Shown piece by piece: positions 17,017-24,911 of a stretch of 46,588 nucleotides of DNA. Source of the stretch: BMS3ABIN04 sp965554225 (GTDB lineage: Bacteria; Bacteroidota; Ignavibacteria; Ignavibacteriales; Melioribacteraceae); NCBI GenBank assembly GCA_965554225.1, contig CBEVZC010000009.1:1-46588 (forward strand), in the 5' to 3' direction. A model generated the notes under the pieces. It was given only the letters and a program-made list of their open reading frames with translations, searched no databases and had not been told where the DNA came from. Numbering within the stretch: position 1 is the stretch's first letter; each line of letters begins with the position of its first letter. The position numbers were made by a program, and so were the translations under genes.

Positions 17017-18330
17017 ATGATTTTACACAAAGAAAATACTGTTAAGCTTGTTCCGTATTTCCAGTCGTTAATGGATTTGGCGGAGGAAAGATCTGGTACT
17101 AGGTCGAATGTTACATCTATACACAAGCTGTATAAAGAAAAGTCCTATCTATTGGAAAAATATTCTTATATGGTTCAGAATGTTATCTTATTTGAAGAGG
17201 AAATAAGAGCAATAACAGAACCGGAAATACTGGTTACGAAGTTAAATTTATTTTTAAGAAAAATTCTTCCCGTAAAAGATAGCGGGTTATTTTTCTTTGA
17301 TGACTCGATGCTAAAACTTGTACCAGTTAATAAATTAAATTCGTCCGACCTTACGAAAACTCTAAACAATTTGTACAAAGAAAGTGTGCTGAATATGATA
17401 TTTGAATCCGGTAAGGAAATGGTTATTCCGGACTTGGAGAGTTATAGCTCAGATGGATCAAGATTAAATTACTTGCTTTATCCGGTAATTGAAATGGGTA
17501 AGGATGAAGGTGTTCTGGCTCTTTTAACTTCGGTTTCGGAGGACAAATTAAGTGGGTTAGAGAGAAAAAGCATAAGAATATTGCTTAATGCGGTTCTTTC
17601 GAAAATTGAAAAAGCATTCTTAAAAAAGAAGCTTAACTCAACTTACCACGAACTCCAAACTTATCAGGCAAAATTGTCAAATGATTTTAGACTGTCTGCT
17701 ATCGGCGAATTAACTAATGGAGTTCTTGAAGATATTTTAAGTCCCATGCAGGTAATTGTTAGTCAACTTGATATGCTTAAAGTTACTAACGGTGAAAGGA
17801 AAGAGCTTAATAAAATAAAACGTCAAGTGAAGAAGATTAATAAATCAATAGACAGATTAATAAAATTTGCGGATGTAAATCATGAAGAAGTAAAAGTAAT
17901 GCCGTGTAAAATAAATGAAGTAACGGAAGAATATTTTACATTAGTAAAATCAACACTTGAGGGATTACAATTAGAATGCATCCTTGATCTTCAAGATGAT
18001 ATCCCTTCGATTTTGAGTCATCCCAATTACATCTTTCAATTATTGACAAATATTTTTGAAATAATTAGTAATAATAATCACAAACCTGGCGGAGTAATTA
18101 TTCAAACGAGGTTTAAAACAAATAATGTAATATTCAGAGTGATTACGACAAATATATTATATAGCGTAGCGCAAAAAGAGCAAAGTGATAAATCCGATCT
18201 TCAACTTAATTACAATATTATTGAGAAAATTATGCTGCGTCATGAAGGCAGTTTTAACCAGGAAACATTTGAAAACGGCGGCTCGGCAATCGTTCTTAAC
18301 TTTCCTTTAAAAAGGAGGGTTCGCAAATGA
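17017..18330 (+). CDS. GAF-like domain plus degenerate histidine kinase core
   Basis: Residues 50-200 look like a GAF-type sensor (ITEPEILVTKLNLFLRKILP, DSGLFFFDDSMLKLVPVNKL, LLYPVIEMGKDEGVLALLTS). A helical segment at about 226-290 aligns with the kinase dimerisation domain (FRLSAIGELTNGVLEDILSP). There the phosphorylatable His of the usual GVxHE motif is missing: the sequence reads GVLED. The ATPase-like part keeps a loose N-box (LLTNIFEIISNNN) and a C-terminal GGSAIVLNFPL, but no D-x-G-x-G box is visible. It is therefore probably catalytically inactive. No membrane segment is visible. It directly follows the two HDOD genes, suggesting a shared signalling unit. The SD is weak. Confidence 0.75.
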   Translation: MILHKENTVKLVPYFQSLMDLAEERSGTRSNVTSIHKLYKEKSYLLEKYSYMVQNVILFEEEIRAITEPEILVTKLNLFLRKILPVKDSGLFFFDDSMLKLVPVNKLNSSDLTKTLNNLYKESVLNMIFESGKEMVIPDLESYSSDGSRLNYLLYPVIEMGKDEGVLALLTSVSEDKLSGLERKSIRILLNAVLSKIEKAFLKKKLNSTYHELQTYQAKLSNDFRLSAIGELTNGVLEDILSPMQVIVSQLDMLKVTNGERKELNKIKRQVKKINKSIDRLIKFADVNHEEVKVMPCKINEVTEEYFTLVKSTLEGLQLECILDLQDDIPSILSHPNYIFQLLTNIFEIISNNNHKPGGVIIQTRFKTNNVIFRVITTNILYSVAQKEQSDKSDLQLNYNIIEKIMLRHEGSFNQETFENGGSAIVLNFPLKRRVRK

Positions 18331-18854
18331 AGTATTTTAAAAATTCAATATTTATCGGTTTAACCCTTTTCTTTGTATTCAATCAATTTGATTTAGAAGC
18401 TCAAGTTAAAAATCAGATTAATTTAAGAAGTATTATTGATCAAAGCTTAGCGAAAACGCATAAAAATGAAAACAATAAAAATGTGATTAAAGCTAAAGCA
18501 ATAAGCAAACCCGTTAATATAAATGGATATAAACTAAACCAGTTTTTTGAATTTGCATATTTTACAGCCGAGGCAGCGCTTCTATTCTTTATAGTAAAAA
18601 ATTATAAACAGAGAAAAAGCGCCATGAATAAAAAGAAGAATTCAAAGCTAAGAAAAAATATTTCCCTTTTACGTAACGAAATGATAAAAACACCGCTGTA
18701 CAACAAGGAACAAAACATTAGGGAAAAAATTGGTAATGGAGATATTGATATTAAAACTCAAAATCTTACACATACTGCTAAAAAATTAAATATTTCGAAA
18801 GGGGAAGTATATTTAGCAGCTAAACTAAAATTAATGACGAGTAAAGTAAAATGA
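18327..18854 (+). CDS. Membrane protein with DUF6115/SwrB-like C-terminal motif
   Basis: This 175-residue protein begins with a signal-peptide-like segment (residues 1-26, ending DLEAQ). It has one membrane helix at about 70-90 (FFEFAYFTAEAALLFFIVKN), then a very basic linker (KQRKSAMNKKKNSKLRKN). The C-terminal end (about 147-168: THTAKKLNISKGEVYLAAKL) resembles the short A-xx-L-x-x-x-K-G-E-V-x-L-x-x-x-L motif of DUF6115/DUF2802 proteins. That group includes Bacillus SwrB, whose gene likewise lies just after the flagellar sigma gene. I infer a link to export activation; overall identity is too low to be sure. A strong SD (AAAGGAGG) precedes it, and the ATG overlaps the previous stop. Confidence 0.6.
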   Translation: MKYFKNSIFIGLTLFFVFNQFDLEAQVKNQINLRSIIDQSLAKTHKNENNKNVIKAKAISKPVNINGYKLNQFFEFAYFTAEAALLFFIVKNYKQRKSAMNKKKNSKLRKNISLLRNEMIKTPLYNKEQNIREKIGNGDIDIKTQNLTHTAKKLNISKGEVYLAAKLKLMTSKVK

Positions 18855-20017
18855 TTAGTATGAAACTAAATAAAATTGGTCAAGGTTCCAGAGCTAAAAT
18901 TGTTAGCGGTAAAAAAAGTGCAGGTTTGCCGAATACAAATGATAAAGTATTAATTGAAGTTTTAGAAAATGTTTCGGATCATGAAAAAATTCTTGTTAAT
19001 GGTAAAGTTTATTTAGCGCATTTACCGCTTAGGGTGTTAGCGGGCGAAACTTTAGTAGGGAGAATTCTAAAGCTGGATCCGTTTACAATTGCGTTGGATG
19101 AATTTAGTAACAGTCTGGTTTCGAAGAAATTCAATTTAAGAGAAATATTATCCATGCTTGCAATTGAGGAAACTGAGATTTCTAAAAAAATAATTGAATT
19201 ATTATTAAAGAAAAATAAACCTCTTGTAAAATCTAAAATTATTGAACTGATAAATTTTGCTGAAGACAGCAATAGGCTTTATAATTCCGATGAACTTGGT
19301 CTTTTGATAGAAGTAATGTGGAAGTATTCATCTTCTAACTATTCAAAGATATTTAAAGAATTCGAAAAGATTTTTGATATTTCGTTTAATGAAATTTCGA
19401 AAAGGATTTATGACTTATGGTCGAATAAAGTTGGTATTAAAGGTATAATGAATAAACTTGAGAAAGCGATTGTATTACATTTAGAAAAGAAAACCGGTTT
19501 GATAAATCTTTCTGCTGTGAAAGACAAGTCGAAGTTATTTACTGAAATTATTTTTGATATAAGAAGGTATATTGATAAATATGGTCTAAATGAATTTGAT
19601 GACGAGTTGATTACTCTAAAAAATCTTCTATTAAAATATATTCTTCAAAAAGGCTTTTATGCAAATGCCGGAATTTACCCTGAATTTACTGTATTAATGA
19701 GAGAAAGAAAACCGGATTTATATTTGTTTGAGTATGAAAATATTGGGAAAGGCGATACTGAGAGTTTGTTAGGTACAACATTTCAAATAAGTTCAAAAGA
19801 AACTTCAATTATAGGTTATCTAACAGACATAAGATTCTATGGTGAACTTAGAACAGTTAATTCCAATATAGTTACGATTAATCAAAAAATTAAAAAGTTT
19901 AATTCAATTATGCTAAATTTTTTTAATCTATCCTCACATATAGAAGTTAAAGAGAGCGATGCAGTTGAAGACAAAGTGGGAAAATACAGCTATAGATATG
20001 TTGCAAATTATTCTTAA
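18851..20017 (+). CDS. Divergent FliK-like protein (inferred)
   Basis: This 388-residue protein has no signal peptide or membrane helix. Residues 30-75 form a small beta-barrel-like module (KVLIEVLENVSDHEKILVNG, AHLPLRVLAGETLVGRILKL), the kind found at the front of many FliK-like proteins. The middle (80-260) is helical. The C-terminus (about 280-375) is beta-rich, with PEFTVLMRERKPDLYLFEYE, SKETSIIGYLTDIRFYGELR and VTINQKIKKFNSIMLNFFNL. This parallels the FliK C-terminal pattern of two long strands, then a helix and a final strand. It is followed by a small unknown gene and then flgF/flgG. The FliK relation rests on pattern resemblance, not on a diagnostic motif; otherwise it is an unknown flagellar-operon protein. 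Confidence 0.45.
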   Translation: MISMKLNKIGQGSRAKIVSGKKSAGLPNTNDKVLIEVLENVSDHEKILVNGKVYLAHLPLRVLAGETLVGRILKLDPFTIALDEFSNSLVSKKFNLREILSMLAIEETEISKKIIELLLKKNKPLVKSKIIELINFAEDSNRLYNSDELGLLIEVMWKYSSSNYSKIFKEFEKIFDISFNEISKRIYDLWSNKVGIKGIMNKLEKAIVLHLEKKTGLINLSAVKDKSKLFTEIIFDIRRYIDKYGLNEFDDELITLKNLLLKYILQKGFYANAGIYPEFTVLMRERKPDLYLFEYENIGKGDTESLLGTTFQISSKETSIIGYLTDIRFYGELRTVNSNIVTINQKIKKFNSIMLNFFNLSSHIEVKESDAVEDKVGKYSYRYVANYS

Positions 20018-20031
20018 ACAAAGAGAATATT

Positions 20032-20232
20032 ATGAATAAAGATGAAATAATGAAAATAATAATTGAAGAAGCAAATGATGAAAATATTATGGTTGGAAAG
20101 AATTCCGTACAAAATTTGCTACTCAAAAGTTTGTTTCTATCAAGCAACCCGTTATCGCTTAGCGCATTTTTCTCAACTCAAATTATTGAAATGTTAAATG
20201 ACCTTACAAAGTTAGGGAAAGGGGTAAATTAA
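20032..20232 (+). CDS. Small protein, unknown, directly upstream of flgF
   Basis: I do not recognise this 66-residue, mostly helical protein. It fits exactly between its neighbours: 14 bases after the previous stop, with its stop codon immediately before the flgF ATG. That argues for a real gene. The N-terminus is acidic and helical (MNKDEIMKIIIEEANDENIM). The middle is hydrophobic (LLLKSLFLSSNPLSLSAFFS), but not clearly a membrane helix. The C-terminal helix is IIEMLNDLTKLG. The SD is poor. A small chaperone-like or rod-assembly helper is one possibility; nothing in the sequence proves it. Confidence 0.6.
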   Translation: MNKDEIMKIIIEEANDENIMVGKNSVQNLLLKSLFLSSNPLSLSAFFSTQIIEMLNDLTKLGKGVN

Positions 20233-20940
20233 ATGGTAAAGGGATTATACTACGCTGCAAAAAGCCTGCATGAAAAAATTAGAAATATTCAAATAGTAGC
20301 TAATAATCTTGCGAATATTAATACGACCGGATTTAAACGTGAAATACCTTTTTCGGAATACATGGAAAGAGCGAACAAGAAATCTCCCATGCAAATTACG
20401 GATTTTACGGAAGGTTCTCTATTAAAAACAGATAACCCGTTTAATCTTGCAATTTCCGGGAAAGGATTTTTTGCCGTAAAAACAAATCGTGGAATTGAGT
20501 TAACAAAAAATGGAAAGTTTAAAGTTGATAACGACGGATTTTTAGTTACTGAAGATGGAAACAAAGTGCTTGGGCGTAACGGTGAAATAAGTTTTCTGGA
20601 TAATCTATTTCAGAAAGGTAATCAGGTTACAATTAGCAGCAACGGCGAGGTAAAAGTCGGTAAGAATGTCGTAAATCAATTAATGATTGTTAAACCTGAT
20701 GATCAAAGCAGTTTAACAAGAACGGAGGGACAAAAATATTATTCCCCGGATGAAATTTATAATCCGGCGGATGAAAAAGATTTCAAAGTAATGCAGGGTT
20801 ATCTGGAAGAATCAAATACAAATCCAATTGTTGAAATGCAGGCTATGATACAGTTAGAGAAAGATTTTGAAGCATCACAAAAAATGGTAACATCGTTAGA
20901 CAATATTATGAGCAAGGCAAAAGAAATAGGCAAAGTTTAA
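20233..20940 (+). CDS. flgF: Proximal rod protein FlgF
   Basis: FlgF is a rod subunit below FlgG. The N-terminal rod signature is IVANNLANINTTGFKREIPF (about 21-40). The central FNLAISGKGFFAVKTNRGIE (about 71-90) and the C-terminal GYLEESNTNPIVEMQAMIQL (about 191-210) are diagnostic of the FlgE/F/G family. At 235 residues it is shorter than flgG in this operon and close to the usual FlgF size. It precedes flgG in the standard order. Assignment as FlgF rather than FlgG rests on order and length. Confidence 0.93.
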   Translation: MVKGLYYAAKSLHEKIRNIQIVANNLANINTTGFKREIPFSEYMERANKKSPMQITDFTEGSLLKTDNPFNLAISGKGFFAVKTNRGIELTKNGKFKVDNDGFLVTEDGNKVLGRNGEISFLDNLFQKGNQVTISSNGEVKVGKNVVNQLMIVKPDDQSSLTRTEGQKYYSPDEIYNPADEKDFKVMQGYLEESNTNPIVEMQAMIQLEKDFEASQKMVTSLDNIMSKAKEIGKV

Positions 20941-20960
20941 AATAGATTGGAGGAAATATA

Positions 20961-21761
20961 ATGCCGACAAGAGCATTAAGAACAGCAGCGTCAGGTATGT
21001 ATGCTCAGCAAATGAACATACAGGTAATTGCAAATAACATTGCGAATATTAATACTACAAGTTTTAAGCGGAATCGCGCGGAGTTTAAGGATTTAATGTA
21101 TCAAGAACTTGCCGCAAATCCGCAGAATGTTGATGTTCCTGGACTTGTAGAAAATTCGAGTAATGAAATCCAAGTTGGAAGCGGGGTTAAACCTTCTTCT
21201 ACGCAAAAGATATTTTTACAGGGAGACCTTAGGCAAACCGGGCACCAACTGGATGTTGCCATTCAAGGTGACGGGTTTTTCCAAGTTCGAAAACCAGATG
21301 GGACTTATGCTTATACCAGAGACGGTTCACTTAAAATTTCTGCCGACGGCTCTCTCGTAACTTCGGACGGGTACGTTGTTGAACCGGGTTTTACGGTCTC
21401 AGATACTACTTTAGGTGTTAATATTTCAAAAGACGGGCTTGTAAGCTTAAGGGAGACCGGCGGCGATAGTGTTGAACTTGGTACTATTCAGTTGGCAAAG
21501 TTTATCAATCCGGCAGGATTAAAGGCGCTCGGGGATAATCTTTATGCAGAAACCGAAACTTCAGGTGCGCCGATTCTGGGTGATCCTGCTCATGATGGAT
21601 TTGGGGAATTAAATCAAGGATTTCTTGAAGCTTCGAATGTTGATATTGTTGAAGAAATGATTTCTATGATAAGCGCTCAGCGTGCATATGAAATCAATTC
21701 AAAAACTGTAAAAACAGTTGAAGACATGTTATCGATTGCAAATAATCTTAAACGGGGATAG
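20961..21761 (+). CDS. flgG: Distal rod protein FlgG
   Basis: FlgG makes the distal rod through the P and L rings. N-terminal: RTAASGMYAQQMNIQVIANN, then IANINTTSFKRNRAEFKDLM, which is a textbook FlgG opening. The core is QLDVAIQGDGFFQVRKPDGT and the C-terminal helix is ASNVDIVEEMISMISAQRAY, then ending in DMLSIANNLKRG. The length of 266 is close to the 260 of enteric FlgG. It has a strong SD (TTGGAGGAAA). Nothing is unusual. Confidence 0.97.
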   Translation: MPTRALRTAASGMYAQQMNIQVIANNIANINTTSFKRNRAEFKDLMYQELAANPQNVDVPGLVENSSNEIQVGSGVKPSSTQKIFLQGDLRQTGHQLDVAIQGDGFFQVRKPDGTYAYTRDGSLKISADGSLVTSDGYVVEPGFTVSDTTLGVNISKDGLVSLRETGGDSVELGTIQLAKFINPAGLKALGDNLYAETETSGAPILGDPAHDGFGELNQGFLEASNVDIVEEMISMISAQRAYEINSKTVKTVEDMLSIANNLKRG

Positions 21762-21765
21762 ATAA

Positions 21766-22425
21766 ATGCTTCATAGCATATTACTCATATTAACTTTTTT
21801 ATCTGCCGGTTTCAGAGGGAATGCAAAAATAGATAATTATCTGAAAACCAGGTTATCAAACTATAAGCATTTCAGTTATGAAATTATCTCTTTTCCTAAA
21901 AATTATAGGTTTGGTAAAAATCGTGGATATTCCATTGCAAAAGATAAAGAATTTAGAGTAGATGGAAAATTCGGATATATACCAATCTATCTAACAAAAA
22001 GCGGAAAAGGTAAAACCCTTTCGTTTATTTCTCTCGAACTAAGTTTGTTTAAGGATGTTTGGGTATCCAACAGAAACATTAAAACAGGTCAAAAAATTTC
22101 CAGATCGGATTTTTATTTGGAAGAGAAAGATGTTACAAAGATAAGATCATTACCGGTTGAAGATATTAGTATGATAGACGGTTACAAAACAAAAAGAAAT
22201 ATTCGTAAAGGAATGATTCTTTCGGAAGATTTGCTTAAACGAATTTCTGTTGTAAAAAGTGGACAAAGTTTAACCGCTATAAAGATTTCGGGCAATGTAA
22301 AAATATCATTTAGCGTTTCTGCAAGAAGCAGCGGAAATGTTGGCGATGTAATTAGAGTTACATATAACAGAAGGGTTTTTAGAGCTAAGGTTATCAATCC
22401 AAATTATGTACAAATAATAGAGTAA
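21766..22425 (+). CDS. flgA: P-ring assembly chaperone FlgA
   Basis: FlgA is a periplasmic chaperone for FlgI polymerisation. A signal peptide is visible at residues 1-20. The C-terminal SAF domain begins near residue 100: VWVSNRNIKTGQKISRSDFY, RNIRKGMILSEDLLKRISVV, KSGQSLTAIKISGNVKISFS and GNVGDVIRVTYNRRVFRAKV. The closing V-x-I-x-E motif is typical. It sits directly between flgG and flgH, as in many Gram-negative rod/ring operons. The length of 219 is standard. Confidence 0.93.
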   Translation: MLHSILLILTFLSAGFRGNAKIDNYLKTRLSNYKHFSYEIISFPKNYRFGKNRGYSIAKDKEFRVDGKFGYIPIYLTKSGKGKTLSFISLELSLFKDVWVSNRNIKTGQKISRSDFYLEEKDVTKIRSLPVEDISMIDGYKTKRNIRKGMILSEDLLKRISVVKSGQSLTAIKISGNVKISFSVSARSSGNVGDVIRVTYNRRVFRAKVINPNYVQIIE

Positions 22426-22429
22426 AAAA

Positions 22430-23002
22430 ATGAAAAAATATTTGTTGTTTTTAATATTTATACCTTGTTTAATATTTCCTCAGCGCATGAAGCAGAATGC
22501 GGAGTTTTCCTTATTCTCGGATTATAAAGCTGCACAGGTTGGCGATGCAATCACGATTATTGTTGTTGAGTCTTCTCAAGCTGCAAATAAAGCCGAGACA
22601 GCAACAGGAAGAAAAAGTAATATAGGATTTGGAGGTTCTGCCAAAGTGGGAGATACCACCCCTCTCCCGGATGCTGATTTTAGTTTGGGCACAACAAATG
22701 ATTTTAAGGGAAGTGGCTCTACTAAGTCTTCTGGAATGGTGAAGACCAAAATTAGCGCTATAATAGACTCTGTAATGCCAAATGGATTATTAAGTATTAA
22801 AGGAAGTAGAAAAATTGTTATTAATGGCGAAGAACAAAGAATATCAATCAAGGGGGTTGTGCGAGGTTCGGATATAAGAAGCGATAATACGGTTTACTCT
22901 TACAATATTTCTGATGCCGAAATTATTTTTGAGGGTAGCGGTGCTATAAGCAATGCTCAAAGTCCGGGTTGGTTAACTAAATTGTTTCACTGGTTATTTT
23001 AG
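22430..23002 (+). CDS. flgH: L-ring protein FlgH
   Basis: FlgH builds the outer-membrane L ring. The mature part has the family landmarks SLFSDYKAAQVGDAITIIVV, SSGMVKTKISAIIDSVMPNG, LLSIKGSRKIVINGEEQRIS, VVRGSDIRSDNTVYSYNISD and AEIIFEGSGAISNAQSPGWL, ending in a Trp/Phe tail. At 190 residues it is shorter than E. coli FlgH (232). FlgH is normally a lipoprotein. Here the only early Cys is residue 13 in FIPC, with Pro at -1, which is not a lipobox. A type I signal ending near FPQ is more likely. Confidence 0.94.
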   Translation: MKKYLLFLIFIPCLIFPQRMKQNAEFSLFSDYKAAQVGDAITIIVVESSQAANKAETATGRKSNIGFGGSAKVGDTTPLPDADFSLGTTNDFKGSGSTKSSGMVKTKISAIIDSVMPNGLLSIKGSRKIVINGEEQRISIKGVVRGSDIRSDNTVYSYNISDAEIIFEGSGAISNAQSPGWLTKLFHWLF

Positions 23003-23010
23003 GTGCTAAA

Positions 23011-24102
23011 ATGAAATATATTAAAATATTATTATTAATTACTTTTCTCGGCTCAGCCGTATACGGGCAGAGAATTAAAGACATTGCTTATTTCAAAGGT
23101 GTTCAGTCGGAACAGCTTATTGGTTATGGATTAGTTGTGGGACTTGCGGGAACAGGTGATAGTTATCGTTCAACATTTACGATACAGTCTATTATATCAA
23201 TGCTTAAGCGTTTTGGCATTACGGTTCCACAAACTAATTTGCGTACGCGGAATATTGCTGCGGTAATGATAACGGCAAATGTAAATAACTTGTTGAAAGT
23301 TGGTGCAAAGTTTGATGTCCTGGTTTCGTCAATGGGAGATGCAACAAGTTTAATGGGCGGAACCCTTTTGATGACACCTCTTTCCGGCTCGAGCGGACAA
23401 GTCCATGGATTAGCACAGGGAGCGGTTTCAATCGGTGGCTTCGATATTGGGACTAGGTCGGGCGGTAGAGTTGCAAAGAATCATGCTTTAAGCGGCAGAG
23501 TACCGAACGGTGGTGAGCTTCAAAAAGAAATGGTAAGTAATAGTTTTAAGAATAATGAAGTGACTATTTTTTTACGGGAACCGGATTTTACAACACTAAA
23601 CAATATTTCCAAAGCAATTAATACAACTTTTAACGACACCTTGGCCCACTCAATAGGTGGCTCGGAAATAAAAGTTAGAGTCCCGGATTCCTCAAAAAGT
23701 AATTTGACCTCTTTTCTTGCTTCACTCGAATCAATTCAAGTTCAAAGAGATGTAATAGCAAAAGTGATTCTAAATGAGAGAACAGGAACCGTTGTTGCGG
23801 GAACAAATGTTAAAATTTCACCGGTAACAATATCGCACGGCAGTTTAAATATTACGATCCGGTCATTTCCTATTATTTCTCAACCGGGACCTTTTTCTCA
23901 AGGATCGACAAAACTATTTAATAATCAGGTGCCAAGTGTTAGTCAGGAAGGGAACAACGCCGTTGCTATAGATGGTGCTTCAAATGTTCAGCAGGTAGCT
24001 TCGGCATTGAATTCATTAAAGGTTTCGCCGAGAGACATTATAGCAATTTTTCAAGCTCTTAAAGAAGCCGGTGCATTGGACGCAGAATTAGTGATTATAT
24101 AA
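23011..24102 (+). CDS. flgI: P-ring protein FlgI
   Basis: FlgI forms the periplasmic P ring, a bushing in the peptidoglycan. The signal peptide spans residues 1-19 (ends VYG). Family sequence runs throughout: RIKDIAYFKGVQSEQLIGYG, LVVGLAGTGDS, GAKFDVLVSSMGDATSLMGG, TLLMTPLSGSSGQVHGLAQG and the C-terminal LNSLKVSPRDIIAIFQALKE. The 363 residues match the family. It is followed after two bases by flgJ. Nothing unusual. Confidence 0.97.
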   Translation: MKYIKILLLITFLGSAVYGQRIKDIAYFKGVQSEQLIGYGLVVGLAGTGDSYRSTFTIQSIISMLKRFGITVPQTNLRTRNIAAVMITANVNNLLKVGAKFDVLVSSMGDATSLMGGTLLMTPLSGSSGQVHGLAQGAVSIGGFDIGTRSGGRVAKNHALSGRVPNGGELQKEMVSNSFKNNEVTIFLREPDFTTLNNISKAINTTFNDTLAHSIGGSEIKVRVPDSSKSNLTSFLASLESIQVQRDVIAKVILNERTGTVVAGTNVKISPVTISHGSLNITIRSFPIISQPGPFSQGSTKLFNNQVPSVSQEGNNAVAIDGASNVQQVASALNSLKVSPRDIIAIFQALKEAGALDAELVII

Positions 24103-24104
24103 AT

Positions 24105-24911
24105 ATGAAACCATTAAACTTAAAAATAACGAATAGTGCTAAGCAAATTACTAAACCTAATAGCATAAAAAATAGGTTTAGCGATGATAAAAAACGCAAG
24201 CTTGCAAAAGCATCTAAAGATTTTGAAACCATGCTTACATCAATGATGATTAAAAGTATGACAAAATCTGCAGGAGGATTATTCGGAAGCAAAAATTACG
24301 GTGGCGATATTTTTGACACAATGTTTGAAAATAAAATTGCCGGTTACATGACGGAAGCAAAAGGATTAGGAATTGCCGGAAAGATATTTGAAAGTTTGAC
24401 CGGAGAAAAATTGAATCCCGAACTTTACAGAACAAATATTTTACCGGGCAATTCAACCTCTATAAGGAATGGAAAAATTGATAAATCCGCTAATATAAAA
24501 GAATTAAAAATAATTAATAAACTTAAAGAGTACGAAGATATAATCAACGAAGCTTCGGAAAAATATAATGTAGATAAGAATTTGATTAAGTCGGTTATTT
24601 TAACTGAATCGGGAGGTAACCCCAAAGCTCACTCAAAAAATAAAGCAAAAGGTTTAATGCAATTGCTCGATTCTACGGCTGATTCCTTAGGTGTAAAAAA
24701 TATTTGGGATCCTAAACAGAATATATTTGGAGGTACTAAATATTTATCAAATATGCTTCGACAATATGATGGGAATAATGATTTAGCACTGGCTGCTTAT
24801 AATGCCGGTCCCGGAAATGTGAAAAAATATAAAGGTATCCCACCTTTTAAGGAGACAAAAGTATATATAAAAAGAGTAAAAAATTACTTAAATAACTTGG
24901 AATTAGAATGA
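24105..24911 (+). CDS. flgJ: FlgJ: rod-binding domain fused to a lytic transglycosylase
   Basis: The N-terminal domain (about 30-105) has the FlgJ rod-cap signature: KASKDFETMLTSMMIKSMTK, then the GGDIFDTMFENKIAGYMTEA segment. The C-terminal half (about 145-265) is an SLT/lysozyme-like fold. It has the catalytic Glu at residue 168 in ILTESGGNPKA, then KGLMQLLDSTADSLGV, NIFGGTKYLSNMLRQYDGN and the AAYNAGPGNVKKYKG motif. Enteric FlgJ carries a GH73 glucosaminidase instead, so this is an alternative muramidase fusion. No Sec signal is visible; export through the flagellar system is expected. It overlaps flgN by four bases. Confidence 0.92.
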   Translation: MKPLNLKITNSAKQITKPNSIKNRFSDDKKRKLAKASKDFETMLTSMMIKSMTKSAGGLFGSKNYGGDIFDTMFENKIAGYMTEAKGLGIAGKIFESLTGEKLNPELYRTNILPGNSTSIRNGKIDKSANIKELKIINKLKEYEDIINEASEKYNVDKNLIKSVILTESGGNPKAHSKNKAKGLMQLLDSTADSLGVKNIWDPKQNIFGGTKYLSNMLRQYDGNNDLALAAYNAGPGNVKKYKGIPPFKETKVYIKRVKNYLNNLELE

